A stretch of DNA of 64,000 nucleotides. Origin: Streptomyces panaciradicis. Its GTDB lineage: Bacteria > Actinomycetota > Actinomycetes > Streptomycetales > Streptomycetaceae. The stretch lies in NCBI RefSeq assembly GCF_023516615.1, contig NZ_JAMGBF010000015.1:1-64000 (forward strand), written 5' to 3'. The notes beneath the pieces were generated by a model, which worked only from the letters and a program-made list of their open reading frames with translations, searched no databases and had not been told where the DNA came from. Shown here piece by piece: positions 36,464-45,113 of this stretch. The first letter of the stretch is position 1; each line of letters opens with the position of its first letter. The position numbers were made by a program, and so were the translations under genes.

Positions 36464-36477
36464 GGTCCGAACGTCCC
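36464..36477. promoter_or_regulatory. OsdR/DevR-type box upstream of doxX
   Basis: GGTCCGAACGTCCC (9/10), 110 bp before the doxX start. Shares the GAAC core with the acsA box. Confidence 0.6.
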
Positions 36478-36514
36478 CGTCGCCGGGACCACTTGGATCC
36501 CGGCGGCGGGCGCG

Positions 36515-37369
36515 TCACTCCTGCGCCGGCACCAGCACGACGGGGCAGTGGGCGTGGTGCAGCAGGGTGTGCGCGACGGTGCCCAGGTGCGGACCGACCC
36601 GCCCCGTGCGCCGGTGCGCGCCGATCACCACGACGGACGCGTCCGCGGTGGCGTCCAGCAGCGCGTGGGCCGGCCCGCCGCGCACCGTGCGGGCCTCGAC
36701 GCCGACCCTGGGGTGCCGTTCCTGCAGCCGGGCCAGGCTGAAGCGCGGCACCGCCTCCTCCGCCCGGTCGTGCTGCGCCAGGCGCTGCTGGCCGGGGCTG
36801 GTCGCGGGGATCAGCGAGGGCATCTCGGGGGCGACGTGCCGCTGGCTCCAGGAGTGCAGCACGTGCAGCCACACGCCGCGCCGCTCGGCCTCCTCGAAGG
36901 CGTAGGCGGCCACGTCCGCGTCGCCGTCGTCCTGCAGGCCGAGCAGGACGTACCGGCCCGCGTCGAGCGGATCGGCGGCGCGGTCGACGGGATGGTCCTC
37001 GCGGACCACCATCAGCGGACCGTGCACCTGTGCGGCCAGCCGCAGGCTCACCGAGCCGAACAGCGTGCCGGTGACCCCGCCGAACCCGCGGGTCCCGACG
37101 ACGGTGAGGGCGGCGCCCTCGCTCGCGTCGGTCAGTGCCCGCACGGCGTTGCCCTCGACGGCCTCGGTCACCACCCGCAGGGCGGGGTGCCGGGCGTGGA
37201 CACGGGCCACGGCGGACGCCAGGATCGGCGCGGCCTCGTCCCGGTCGGGCACGGCGTAGACGACGCGCAGTTCGGCGTCGCGCCGTGCGGCCTCGTCCGC
37301 GGCCCGGTCCAGGGCGCGTACGGCGACCAGTGTGCCGTCGACTCCGACGACGACGTGCTGGTGAGTCAT
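36515..37369 (-). CDS. Tandem-domain universal stress protein
   Basis: 284 aa. Domain 1 ATP loop GTRGFGGVTGTLFGSVS is intact; domain 2 has GAHRRTGRVGPHLGTVA, a near-intact loop. Starts MTHQHVVVGVDG after AAGGGAAACGGGA. Same two-domain layout as the proteins at 10364, 23548 and 34683, but divergent enough that recent duplication is unlikely. Candidate boxes upstream are weak and distant (37535-37548 with 8/10, 37558-37571 with 9/10). Confidence 0.9.
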   Translation of the reverse strand: MTHQHVVVGVDGTLVAVRALDRAADEAARRDAELRVVYAVPDRDEAAPILASAVARVHARHPALRVVTEAVEGNAVRALTDASEGAALTVVGTRGFGGVTGTLFGSVSLRLAAQVHGPLMVVREDHPVDRAADPLDAGRYVLLGLQDDGDADVAAYAFEEAERRGVWLHVLHSWSQRHVAPEMPSLIPATSPGQQRLAQHDRAEEAVPRFSLARLQERHPRVGVEARTVRGGPAHALLDATADASVVVIGAHRRTGRVGPHLGTVAHTLLHHAHCPVVLVPAQE

Positions 37370-37557
37370 GTCCCGTTTCCCTTCTGTGCCGTGCTCTTCC
37401 CGTGCGGCGGGAAGGAGCCGCCGGGACCGGGGCGCGCGCGCCGCCGTGCGGCTCGCGGGATTCCGCTGCGGTCACCGACTCGATCGTCGTGCCGTGCGGG
37501 CGCCGGGGGCAGGGACCGCGCGAACCCGGCGGGGATGCCGGACGGCCCCTTGCCGTA

Positions 37558-37571
37558 GGGCCGTGCGGTCC
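37558..37571. promoter_or_regulatory. Weak OsdR/DevR-type box upstream of stress protein
   Basis: GGGCCGTGCGGTCC (9/10), 188 bp before the stress protein start, further than other boxes. A second weak match (8/10) is at 37535-37548. Confidence 0.35.
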
Positions 37572-37596
37572 TTGGGCAGGGGGCCGTCCCGTTCGC

Positions 37597-38043
37597 TCAG
37601 CGGGGCGCCCGCAGATCGAGTCCGTACAGGCTGCGCCCGGCGATCAGTTCGCGTCCGGTCACCAGCTCGGGCTCGATGCGCACGAAGACCTCCCGCGGGG
37701 AGGGCGCCCAGGAACGGGGTCCGGTGCGCAGCAGGCGCTCCTGCTCGGCGGGGTCGGTGACCATCGCGGCGTGACCGGTGACCACGACGCTCCAGCCGGC
37801 GTGGGCGTCGGCGTCGACCTCGTCGGCCTCGAACGCCACCACCGCGCCGTCGATCGCGCGGACCAGTTCGGAGGTGGCCGAGGTGCGCAGCAGCACCGCG
37901 CCGTCGGTGTCCAGGGCGAAGTTGACCGGGAGCACCGCGGGCAGCGCCTGGCGCGTGTGCACGATACGGCCGACGGGCGCCTTCGCCAGCAGACGCAGGC
38001 ACTCCTGCCGTTCGAGTTCGCGGAATCCGTCGTTGGGATACAT
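37597..38043 (-). CDS. Pyridoxamine 5'-phosphate oxidase-fold protein
   Basis: 148 aa. Segments LLAKAPVGRIVHTRQALPAVLPVNF, AGWSVVVTGHAAMVTDP and VFVRIEPELVTGREL place it in the same PPOX family as the products at 34202 and 38172. Probably binds FMN, F420 or haem; activity unknown. Ribosome site (GACGGG) is weak. A perfect box is 91 bp upstream. Confidence 0.86.
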   Translation of the reverse strand: MYPNDGFRELERQECLRLLAKAPVGRIVHTRQALPAVLPVNFALDTDGAVLLRTSATSELVRAIDGAVVAFEADEVDADAHAGWSVVVTGHAAMVTDPAEQERLLRTGPRSWAPSPREVFVRIEPELVTGRELIAGRSLYGLDLRAPR

Positions 38044-38134
38044 CAGCCCGTCGCTTTCGGCCCGTGGTCCGCCGCCCGGACGGGGCGGTCGGAATGTGTC
38101 TCTCCATGGTTGGCGCGACGGGACCGCGGGCTAA

Positions 38135-38148
38135 GGGCCATCGGTCCC
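38135..38148. promoter_or_regulatory. OsdR/DevR-type box upstream of PPOX-fold gene
   Basis: GGGCCATCGGTCCC, 10/10, 91 bp before the start at 38043. Confidence 0.75.
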
Positions 38149-38171
38149 GAACAGGTCGGCCAAGGGACCTC

Positions 38172-38852
38172 TCAGGCGGTGATGCGGCGTCCGCTGAGAG
38201 CGAGCGGTTCGATGCGCACCCAGGTGTCGCGCCGTCCGCCGGCCCAGGGTTCGCCGCGCGCCTGCTCGGTCAGCCGGCGTACGGCCTCGGGGTCGGTCAC
38301 GGTCCGCGCCAGGCCGCGCACCAGCACGCTCCAGCCCTGGCTGAACACGTCGTCGATGCGGTCCACCTCGAACGCCACACGGCAGCCCGCGGCCTGGGCC
38401 GGCAGGGTGCCGTGGGCCGTGCGGAAGACGATCGCGCCGTCGACCACGCTGTAGTTGACGGGGACGACGAGAGGGCCTTCGGCGGTGGGCACCGCGATGC
38501 GCCCGACGCCGTGGGTCGCCAGCAGGGCGCGGCACTGCTGCGGGGTGAGTTCGATCAGCTCGGCGTGGCGGGCCGCCCGCGCGGGACCGGGCGGCACCTC
38601 CACCTCTCCGCCGGTCAGTTCGGTCAGGGTGGTGCGCAGCGCCCCGGCGAGCCTGAGCAGCGTGCTGGTGCCGGGAGCGGCGGTCGGCTGCTCCTCCAGG
38701 TACTGCAGGTAGCCGAGGGCCATGCCCGCGCGGGCGGCCGTCTCCTCACGGGTGAGGCCGAGGTCCTCGCGTCGCCGGGCGAGTCGGCGTCCGAGATCGC
38801 CCGGCGCGACGGTCTCGTGCGCGTGCGCGTGCGACGGTGTCGGTACGGTCAT
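38172..38852 (-). CDS. XRE helix-turn-helix fused to a PPOX-fold domain
   Basis: 226 aa. Residues about 18-78 are an XRE-type HTH (LGRRLARRREDLGLTREETAARAG, YLQYLEEQPT, TLLRLAGAL), followed by a PPOX split-barrel domain near 95-225 (LLATHGVGRIAVP, GWSVLVRGLARTV, WVRIEPLALSGRR). It may be a redox- or cofactor-responsive DNA-binding protein; no ligand is known to me. The N-terminus has alternating His residues (HAHAHE) that could bind metal. 29 bp downstream of the alcohol dehydrogenase gene, same strand, so likely co-transcribed. Confidence 0.86.
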   Translation of the reverse strand: MTVPTPSHAHAHETVAPGDLGRRLARRREDLGLTREETAARAGMALGYLQYLEEQPTAAPGTSTLLRLAGALRTTLTELTGGEVEVPPGPARAARHAELIELTPQQCRALLATHGVGRIAVPTAEGPLVVPVNYSVVDGAIVFRTAHGTLPAQAAGCRVAFEVDRIDDVFSQGWSVLVRGLARTVTDPEAVRRLTEQARGEPWAGGRRDTWVRIEPLALSGRRITA

Positions 38853-38881
38853 GGCCCCTCACTCCCTCCGGTCCGGGTCCG

Positions 38882-39952
38882 TCACGTCGTGCGGACGGCG
38901 ACGGCCTCGTGCTGGTCCTCGCCGAGCACCACCTTCAGGGCGCCGGTGTCGGCGGCGCGGGCGAAGACGTCGTACGCCTCCTCCATGGCGTTCAGCGGGA
39001 ACGTGTGCGTGACCAGGGCGCCCGCGGGCAGCCGGCCGGCGGCCGCCATGCGCAGCAGGGTCGGCGTGGAGCTGGTGTCGACCAGGCCGGTGGTGATGGT
39101 CACGTTCTTGATCCACAGATCCTCGAGGTGCAGGGTCGCGGGGGCGCCGTGCACGCCGACGTTGGCCACGTGCCCGCCGGGGCGCACCATGCGGGTGCAC
39201 ATCTCGAACGTCGCCGGGATGCCGACCGCCTCGATGACGACGTCGGCGCCGAGTCCGTCGGTGAGGTCGGCGACGAGCTGCTCGGGGTCCTCGCTCGCGT
39301 CGGCCACAGCGTCGGCGCCCAGCCGCTTGGCGGCTTCCAGGCGGGCGGCGGCCAGGTCCACGGCGACGATGCGTTCGGGGCTGAAGAGCCGGGCGGTGGC
39401 GATCGCGGCCAGTCCGACGGGTCCGGCGCCGACGACGGCGACGGTGTCACCGGGCCGGATACGGCCGTTGAGGACGCCGACCTCGTAGGCGGTCGGGAAG
39501 ATGTCCGCGAGGAGGACCGCCTCCTTGGCGCTCAGGGTGCTGGGCAGGGCGTGCACGGACAGGTCGGCGTACGGCACGCGGACGTACTCGGCCTGGGTGC
39601 CGTCGATGAGGTGGCCGAGGGCCCAGCCTCCGCCGCCCCGGCACTGGCCGTACATGCCGTGCCGGCAGTAGGCGCAACGGCCGCAGGCGGTGATGCAGGA
39701 CACCAGTACCCGGTCGCCGGGGCGCACGGTGCGCACGTCGGTGCCGGTCTCCACGATCTCGCCGACCGCCTCGTGGCCCAGGACGGTGCCGGGAGGGACC
39801 TCGGGGACGTCGCCCTTGAGGATGTGCAGGTCGGTGCCGCAGATGGTGACGGCGTCGACGCGCACGACGGCGTCGGTGGGTTCCTGGAGACCCGGATCCG
39901 GGACGTCCTGCCAGGAGGACTTGCCGGGTCCGTGGTAGACGAAGCCCTTCAT
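38882..39952 (-). CDS. Zinc-dependent medium-chain alcohol dehydrogenase
   Basis: 356 aa from ATG 39950-39952 after GAGGAGGGAAGGAAC. Catalytic zinc residues in TICGTDLHILKG and LGHEAVGEI; structural zinc cysteines CGRCAYCRHGMYGQC; NAD fold VVGAGPVGLAAIATARL. The CGTD motif is nearer to threonine/sorbitol/formaldehyde-type dehydrogenases than to the adhA at 18857, so substrates may differ. Start of a two-gene unit with the XRE-PPOX gene. A perfect box is 115 bp upstream. Confidence 0.92.
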   Translation of the reverse strand: MKGFVYHGPGKSSWQDVPDPGLQEPTDAVVRVDAVTICGTDLHILKGDVPEVPPGTVLGHEAVGEIVETGTDVRTVRPGDRVLVSCITACGRCAYCRHGMYGQCRGGGGWALGHLIDGTQAEYVRVPYADLSVHALPSTLSAKEAVLLADIFPTAYEVGVLNGRIRPGDTVAVVGAGPVGLAAIATARLFSPERIVAVDLAAARLEAAKRLGADAVADASEDPEQLVADLTDGLGADVVIEAVGIPATFEMCTRMVRPGGHVANVGVHGAPATLHLEDLWIKNVTITTGLVDTSSTPTLLRMAAAGRLPAGALVTHTFPLNAMEEAYDVFARAADTGALKVVLGEDQHEAVAVRTT

Positions 39953-40067
39953 GGCGTTCCTTCCCTCCTCGGCCTGTCGCTCCCGTGCTCCGGGAGGGCC
40001 GCGAGCCGGTGCGGCGCCGGTATTGCCCCGCAGGTCCAGCTTGTCCGGACGCCGCGGGCGGACGCTT

Positions 40068-40081
40068 GGGCCGGTCGGCCC
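40068..40081. promoter_or_regulatory. OsdR/DevR-type box upstream of second alcohol dehydrogenase
   Basis: GGGCCGGTCGGCCC, 10/10 and identical to the osdR box, 115 bp before the dehydrogenase start. Confidence 0.78.
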
Positions 40082-40149
40082 CAGGCCCGCGCCGGACGGG
40101 TCCCTCGCCCCGGCCGTGCCCGGACGGCCCACCCCGTCAGGCACCCCCT

Positions 40150-40163
40150 GGACCGAACGGCCC
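40150..40163. promoter_or_regulatory. OsdR/DevR-type box upstream of STAS gene
   Basis: GGACCGAACGGCCC (9/10), only 36 bp before the STAS start, closer than any other box; it might act on either divergent gene. Confidence 0.5.
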
Positions 40164-40199
40164 TACCCGCCGCCCGGCTGTGCCCGATTGGCTTGCCCC

Positions 40200-40589
40200 A
40201 TGGCCGAAATGCACTCCAATCCCCCACCGCCGACGGTTCGTGTCGTCGCCGGCCGGACCGTCGTGGTGCTGCGGGGGGAGATCGACCTGTGCACGGTGCC
40301 GTCGCTTTCGGCCCGGCTCGACGAGCTGACCGCGGGTCCGTGTCCCGACCTGGTCCTGGACCTGCGCGACGTGACCTTCATCGACTGCTCCGGGCTGGGA
40401 ATGCTGTGCCGGGTACGCAACCGGGTCCTGGCGCGCGAGGGCCGGCTGCGGCTGGTGACGGACAGCCCCGGTTTCCGGCGGCTGCTGGCCCCGGTGGGCC
40501 TGGCGGGCGTCTTCGCACTCGACAGCCGGCTCTGCGAGGCCCTCGTGCCCGGGGCGGACGTCGGGGACCTGGCCGGCGCGGCCGGCTGA
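40200..40589 (+). CDS. STAS-domain anti-anti-sigma factor
   Basis: 129 aa, one STAS domain. The phosphorylatable serine is in DVTFIDCSGLGML near residue 62; the N-terminal strand VVVLRGEIDLCTV is typical of SpoIIAA/RsbV. It would bind an anti-sigma kinase when dephosphorylated. The PAS-PAS-PP2C-kinase protein at 6666-8615 could be a partner. No strong ribosome site before the ATG at 40200; a second ATG is three codons in. Confidence 0.88.
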   Translation: MAEMHSNPPPPTVRVVAGRTVVVLRGEIDLCTVPSLSARLDELTAGPCPDLVLDLRDVTFIDCSGLGMLCRVRNRVLAREGRLRLVTDSPGFRRLLAPVGLAGVFALDSRLCEALVPGADVGDLAGAAG

Positions 40590-40629
40590 TCGCGGGCCAC
40601 CGGGCGGGTGCGCGATGCGGGCCCCGGCA

Positions 40630-40643
40630 GGGCTGAACGGCCC
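40630..40643. promoter_or_regulatory. OsdR/DevR-type box upstream of second Rv1733c-like gene
   Basis: GGGCTGAACGGCCC (9/10), 118 bp before the start at 40762. Confidence 0.55.
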
Positions 40644-40761
40644 AAGGGGGCCGGGCGGCAGGTCCCGGTTGGTCCCCCGAAAGCGCCTGGTCGGCCCATC
40701 CCGGCGCGCCCCTGCCGGTGCCACCGTCTTGTCCGTGACCACGAGGAGGAGGTGCGGACCG

Positions 40762-41337
40762 ATGAGCGGCAAGCCCGTGAAGAAGCGGCTGTGGCGGTGG
40801 CGGAACAACCCACTGCGCCGGCACGACGACATCGTCGAGGCCTGGATCGTCCTGGCGATGTGGCTGGCCATAGTCATCGGCGGCGCGATCGCCGGACTGG
40901 TCACCGCCCACGCGGCCGACGACGTCCTCGCCCGGCAGCGCGCCGAACGGCACCCCGTCCGGGCCGTCCTCCTCACCGATCTGCCCAGTGCCTCGTCCAG
41001 CGGGGACACGGCCGAACGGATATCGGCGGACGTCAGCTGGACCACCGCCGACGGCACGGCCCACACCGGCCGGGCCCTGGTGAACGCCGGGCAGAAGGCC
41101 GGTGCACGGGTCCAGGTCTGGCTGGACGGCGAGGGCCGGCTCACCTCCCAGCCGCCCGGTCGCGTGGAGGCCGGGTTCGAAGCCGGCCTGCTGGGCACGG
41201 CGGCCTCGCTGGCGACCGCCGGCGTCGTGTTCGCCGCCGGGGCCGTGGTGCGCTGGCGCCTGGACCGGCGTCGCCTGAACAGCTGGGACACCGAATGGGC
41301 CATGGTCGGACCACGCTGGGGGCACAAGACCGGCTGA
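40762..41337 (+). CDS. Rv1733c-like two-helix membrane protein
   Basis: 191 aa after GAGGAGGAGGTG. Paralog of 4966-5562: basic RLWRWRNNPLRR start, helix near 28-50, extracytoplasmic domain with ERHPVRAVLL, second helix near 140-165, then RWRLDRRRLNSWDTEWAMVGPRW. Function unknown; homologs lie in the mycobacterial DosR regulon. Last gene of the box-bearing island, followed by a strong hairpin. Confidence 0.86.
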   Translation: MSGKPVKKRLWRWRNNPLRRHDDIVEAWIVLAMWLAIVIGGAIAGLVTAHAADDVLARQRAERHPVRAVLLTDLPSASSSGDTAERISADVSWTTADGTAHTGRALVNAGQKAGARVQVWLDGEGRLTSQPPGRVEAGFEAGLLGTAASLATAGVVFAAGAVVRWRLDRRRLNSWDTEWAMVGPRWGHKTG

Positions 41338-41409
41338 CGCACCATCCGAGGACCATTTCCGCGCGGCACCGCCGAGCTCGACAGGGCGGGACTCGGTCGG
41401 CGGCCGCGG

Positions 41410-41438
41410 AGCCCGTGCACCCCACCGGTGCACGGGCT
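41410..41438 (+). terminator. Hairpin terminator after Rv1733c-like gene
   Basis: A 12-bp perfect stem (41410-41421 with 41427-41438) and 5-nt loop, followed by TTCCTC, 72 bp past the stop. Confidence 0.78.
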
Positions 41439-41648
41439 TCCTCACACCCCGGCCCTCCGCCCCACGCGCCTGGCCCGCCCTCTTCCCGCGCTGCCCGCTC
41501 TCCGGCCCGCACGGCTCGCCGGCACGCCGCTACCCGCCACCGGCGCCGCCCGAAGCCGACCAGCACCCCCTGTTCGCGGGCCGCGGGCCCTCCGACCCGC
41601 ACCCCCATGCCCGCGCACGCACGCATGTGCCGCCGACCGCAGGGGCCC

Positions 41649-41899
41649 AACCGACCGGTGGCCCACCGCCGCGGCTCATCCACGCCGGCACTCCGGCACG
41701 CACGCGTAGCCCGCAGCCAGCACAGCCCGAACCACCCGCCCACCCGCCGTCCCCGCCCTCCTCACGCGCCGCGAGCCCTACGGCCCGCACGGCTGTCGGC
41801 GGGCCCGTGCCCGCGCGCACGGCGGGCCCGCCGGCGGTACGGGGTGAACCGACCGGTGAGCCACCGCCCCGGCCCCTCCACGCGTCGGCCCTCCGGCAT
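41649..41899. repeat. Degenerate direct repeat, two copies 198 bp apart
   Basis: Copies at about 41649-41700 and 41847-41899 share AACCGACCGGTG at the start and CTCCGGCA at the end with about three quarters identity between; the short motif CGGCCCGCACGGC also recurs near 41500 and 41780. Possibly decayed tandem duplication. Confidence 0.5.
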
Positions 41900-41935
41900 A
41901 CGGCCGACCCGCCGATGCCGGTTCCGGCGCGTCGG

Positions 41936-42859
41936 TCAGCTGACCGTGAGGTCCGGGCGGACCAGGGTGCCGGAGCGGCCGTGGACGATCTCGTACGCCG
42001 CGTCCAGGGCGCCGATGGCGGCCAGGGCGCCGGTGCGGGCGACGAAGCGGGCGGCTGCCTCGGCCTTGGGGCCCATGGACCCTGCGGGGAAGCCGCCGCG
42101 GCGCAGCTCGATGGGGGTGGCGTCGAGCACGGGCCGCTGGTCGGGGGTGCCGAAACCGGCGTACACACACGGGACGTCGGTGAGGATCAGCAGGAAGTCC
42201 GCCTTGAGGTCCTGGGCGAGCAGGGCGGCGGCGAGGTCCTTGTCGACGACGGCCTCCACCCCGGTGAGCCCGCCACAGTCCGGGTCGGCGACGACGGGGA
42301 CGCCCCCGCCGCCGGCGCAGACGACGAGGGTGTCGGCGGCGAGCAGGTCGTGGATCGTCTCGGTCTCCACGAAGGACACGGGCGACGGCGAGGGCACGAC
42401 CCGGCGCCAGCCCCTGGTGTCGCGGGCCACGCTCCAGCCGCGCTCGCGGGCCAGCGCCTGGGCCCGCGAACGCGAGTACACCTGGCCGACGAACTTCGTC
42501 GGCCGGTCGAAGGCCGGGTCGTCGGTGCGTACGAGGGTGTGGGTGACCAGTGCGGCGATCTTGCGGCCGGGCAGCGCGTCGTGCAGGGCCCGCACCAGCA
42601 GGGACCCGATCATGCCCTGGGTCTGGGCGCCCAGCACGTCGAGCGGGTAGGGGGCGGTCAGCGCGGGGTCCGTGGCGCTCTCCAGCGCCAGCAGCCCGAT
42701 CTGCGGGCCGTTGCCGTGGGTGATGACCAGCTCGTTCTCCTGGGCGAGCGCGGCCAGGGCGGTGGCCACCCGGACGATGTTCTCGGTCTGCACCCGCGCG
42801 TCGGGGCGCTCGCCCCGGTGCAGCAGGGCGTTCCCGCCGAGGGCGACGACGATACGCAT
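41936..42859 (-). CDS. arcC: Carbamate kinase
   Basis: 307 aa, amino-acid kinase fold. MRIVVALGGNALL at the N-terminus, THGNGPQIG, VVCAGGGGVPVV, VVDKDLAAALLA and GSMGPKAEAAARF are all carbamate kinase signatures. It transfers phosphate from carbamoyl phosphate to ADP, yielding ATP, the energy step of the arginine deiminase pathway. Last gene of the arcDABC operon, 3 bp after arcB. Confidence 0.95.
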   Translation of the reverse strand: MRIVVALGGNALLHRGERPDARVQTENIVRVATALAALAQENELVITHGNGPQIGLLALESATDPALTAPYPLDVLGAQTQGMIGSLLVRALHDALPGRKIAALVTHTLVRTDDPAFDRPTKFVGQVYSRSRAQALARERGWSVARDTRGWRRVVPSPSPVSFVETETIHDLLAADTLVVCAGGGGVPVVADPDCGGLTGVEAVVDKDLAAALLAQDLKADFLLILTDVPCVYAGFGTPDQRPVLDATPIELRRGGFPAGSMGPKAEAAARFVARTGALAAIGALDAAYEIVHGRSGTLVRPDLTVS

Positions 42860-42862
42860 GGT

Positions 42863-43864
42863 TCAGTCCTCCAGGGTGGCGACGAGCGCGGCCTTGACGG
42901 TGTGGAGCCGGTTCTCGGCCTGGTCGAAGACGATCGAGGCGGGCGAGGAGAAGACCTCGTCGGTGACCTCCAGGCCGTCGAGGCCGTAGGTGTCCAGGAG
43001 TTGGCGGCCCAGGCGGGTGCTGTGGTCGTGCAGGGCGGGCAGGCAGTGAATGAACCGCACGTCCGGGTTGCCGGTGGCCGCGAGCGTCTTGGCGGTGACC
43101 TGGTAGGGCAGCAGCAGGTCGATGCGCTCGCGCCAGGTGTCGGCGGGTTCGCCCATGGAGACCCAGACGTCGGTGTGCAGGAAGTCGGCCCCGCGCACGG
43201 CGGCCTCGACGTCCTCGGTGACCGTGATCCGCGCACCGGTGCGCTCGCCGAACCAGCGGCAGTCGGCGACCAGCCCGCGGTCGGGCCACAGCGCGGCGGG
43301 GGCGGCGATCCGCACGTCCATGCCGAGCAGGGAGCCCATCGACAGCAGGGAGTTGGCCATGTTGTTGCGGCCGTCGCCGAGGTAGCAGTAGCTGATGTCG
43401 GTGAGCGGCTTCGGGCTGTGCTCGCGCATGGTGAGCATGTCGCACAGGCTCTGGGTGGGGTGCGCGGTGTCGGTCAGCCCGTTGTAGACGGGGACGCCGG
43501 AGTGGGCGGCGAGTTCGGTGACGGTCGACTGGGCGGAGCCGCGGTACTCGATGCCGTCGAACATCCGGCCCAGCACGCGGGCGGTGTCGGCGACGGACTC
43601 CTTGTTGCCGAGGTGGGTGTCGCCGGGGCCGAGGCAGGTGGTGGCGGCGCCCTGGTCGGCGGCGGCCACCTCGAAGGCGCAGCGGGTGCGGGTGGAGGTC
43701 TTCTCGAAGATCAGCGCGAGGTGCCGGCCGGTGAGCCGGGGCCGCTCGGAGCCGGCGCGCCGCTCCTCCTTCAACTCGGCGGCGAGGTCGAGCAGATGGT
43801 GCACCTCGGCCGTGGTGAAGTCGAGTTCGCTCAGGTAGGAGCGGCCTCGCAGGTCGATGTTCAT
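42863..43864 (-). CDS. arcB: Catabolic ornithine carbamoyltransferase
   Basis: 333 aa. Carbamoyl phosphate site [21 protein letters not shown], ornithine-side HCLPALHD, and the DVWVSMGEP loop. In this operon it works in the catabolic direction: citrulline plus phosphate gives ornithine and carbamoyl phosphate. AAGGAG precedes the ATG. Being next to ADI and carbamate kinase rather than argF-cluster genes supports the catabolic role. Confidence 0.95.
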   Translation of the reverse strand: MNIDLRGRSYLSELDFTTAEVHHLLDLAAELKEERRAGSERPRLTGRHLALIFEKTSTRTRCAFEVAAADQGAATTCLGPGDTHLGNKESVADTARVLGRMFDGIEYRGSAQSTVTELAAHSGVPVYNGLTDTAHPTQSLCDMLTMREHSPKPLTDISYCYLGDGRNNMANSLLSMGSLLGMDVRIAAPAALWPDRGLVADCRWFGERTGARITVTEDVEAAVRGADFLHTDVWVSMGEPADTWRERIDLLLPYQVTAKTLAATGNPDVRFIHCLPALHDHSTRLGRQLLDTYGLDGLEVTDEVFSSPASIVFDQAENRLHTVKAALVATLED

Positions 43865-43881
43865 GGAGGTCTCCTTGCCGG

Positions 43882-45096
43882 TCAGAGGACCGCGTCGCGT
43901 TCGACGGGGCAGCTCATGCAGCGCGGTCCGCCGCGGCCGCGTCCGAGTTCGGCACCGGCGACGGTGACGATCTCGATGCCCTGTCGGCGCAGGTAGGTGT
44001 TGGTGGTGACGTTGCGCTCGTAGCCGACGACGACGCCGGGGGCGAGGGCGAGGAAGTTGCTGCCGTCGTCCCACTGCTCGCGCTCGGCGCCGCGGATGTC
44101 CTGGGGCGCGGACAGCATCCGCACCTTGTCCAGGTCGAGCGCCTCGGCGAGGGCGCCGGCGAGGTCGGAGTCGGGCATGACGTCGAAGCCGATCTCGCGG
44201 GCGGGCTCGGGCCGCAGGGTCCAGGAACGCAGCGAGTCGGCGAGCCCCGGGTAGACGGTGAAGGTGTCGCGGTCGACCATCGTCAGCACGGTGTCGAGGT
44301 GCATGTAGGCGCGGGTGGCGGGGAGTTGGACGGCGAGGACGCGGTCGGCGGCGTGGTCGGCGAACAGCCGGGCCGCCAGGTTCTCCACGGCCTGCGCGGT
44401 GGTCCGCTCCCCCATGCCGACCATCACGGCGCCGTTGCCGAGGACGTGCACGTCGCCGCCCTCGAGGGTGCCGACGTCGCCGACGAGGATCGGTTCGGGC
44501 GCGGTGCCGTGGAACATGGGGTGGAAGCGGTAGACGGCCTCGGCGTGCAGGGTCTCGCGCCTGCGGGCGGGCTTGGCCATCGGGTTGACCGACAGACGGT
44601 CGTAGATCCAGCAGGAGTTGTCGCGCGGGAAGAGGTGGTTGGGCAGCGGGGCGAGGACGAAGTCCTCGATGTCCAGGGCGTCCCAGACCAGGCTGTGCGG
44701 TGCGGCCAACCGCAGGTCGGCGCGCAGCAGCCCGCCGATCAGGTGCCCGGCGAGGGTCTCGCCGTCGAGGCCGTCGAGGAAGCCGCGTACGGGCTCGAGG
44801 AGGGCCGGTCCCACGGTGGCGCGGGTGACGACCCGGTCCAGCAGCCAGTCGCGGGCCTCGGGCACGTCGAGGGTCTGGGCCAGCAGGTCGGAGAAGTAGT
44901 GGACGCGGGCGCCGTGATCGCGCAGCACCTGCGCGAAGGCGTCGTGCTCCTCGCGGGCCCGCTCGGCCCACAGGATGTCGTCGAAGAGCAGGGCGTCGAC
45001 GTTGCGGGGGGTGAGCCGGGAGAGTTCGAGTCCGGGGCGGTGCAGGATCACCTGGCGCAGCCGGCCGACCTCGGAGTCGACGTGGAACGTGGTCAT
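43882..45096 (-). CDS. arcA: Arginine deiminase
   Basis: 404 aa from ATG 45094-45096 (GGGAGATG site). Guanidino-group hydrolase motifs: [36 protein letters not shown] and the catalytic cysteine in the C-terminal [10 protein letters not shown]. It converts arginine to citrulline and ammonia. Second gene of the operon, 17 bp after the antiporter. Confidence 0.95.
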   Translation of the reverse strand: MTTFHVDSEVGRLRQVILHRPGLELSRLTPRNVDALLFDDILWAERAREEHDAFAQVLRDHGARVHYFSDLLAQTLDVPEARDWLLDRVVTRATVGPALLEPVRGFLDGLDGETLAGHLIGGLLRADLRLAAPHSLVWDALDIEDFVLAPLPNHLFPRDNSCWIYDRLSVNPMAKPARRRETLHAEAVYRFHPMFHGTAPEPILVGDVGTLEGGDVHVLGNGAVMVGMGERTTAQAVENLAARLFADHAADRVLAVQLPATRAYMHLDTVLTMVDRDTFTVYPGLADSLRSWTLRPEPAREIGFDVMPDSDLAGALAEALDLDKVRMLSAPQDIRGAEREQWDDGSNFLALAPGVVVGYERNVTTNTYLRRQGIEIVTVAGAELGRGRGGPRCMSCPVERDAVL

Positions 45097-45113
45097 GGCG
45101 CATCTCCCGGGTC

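Larger units (their letters stand above)
41338..41935. other. Intergenic region with terminator and degenerate repeats
   Basis: 598 bp with no supported gene between a plus-strand and a minus-strand gene. It holds a hairpin at 41410-41438 and imperfect direct repeats about 198 bp apart. ORFs on both strands here have no ribosome site and mostly Pro/Arg/Ala content, so I read them as non-coding. Confidence 0.6.

Noticed and set aside
41428..41709. 93-aa plus-strand ORF in the gap before arcC
   Set aside because: Starts inside the terminator hairpin, has no ribosome site and is Pro/Arg/Ala-rich; probably non-coding.
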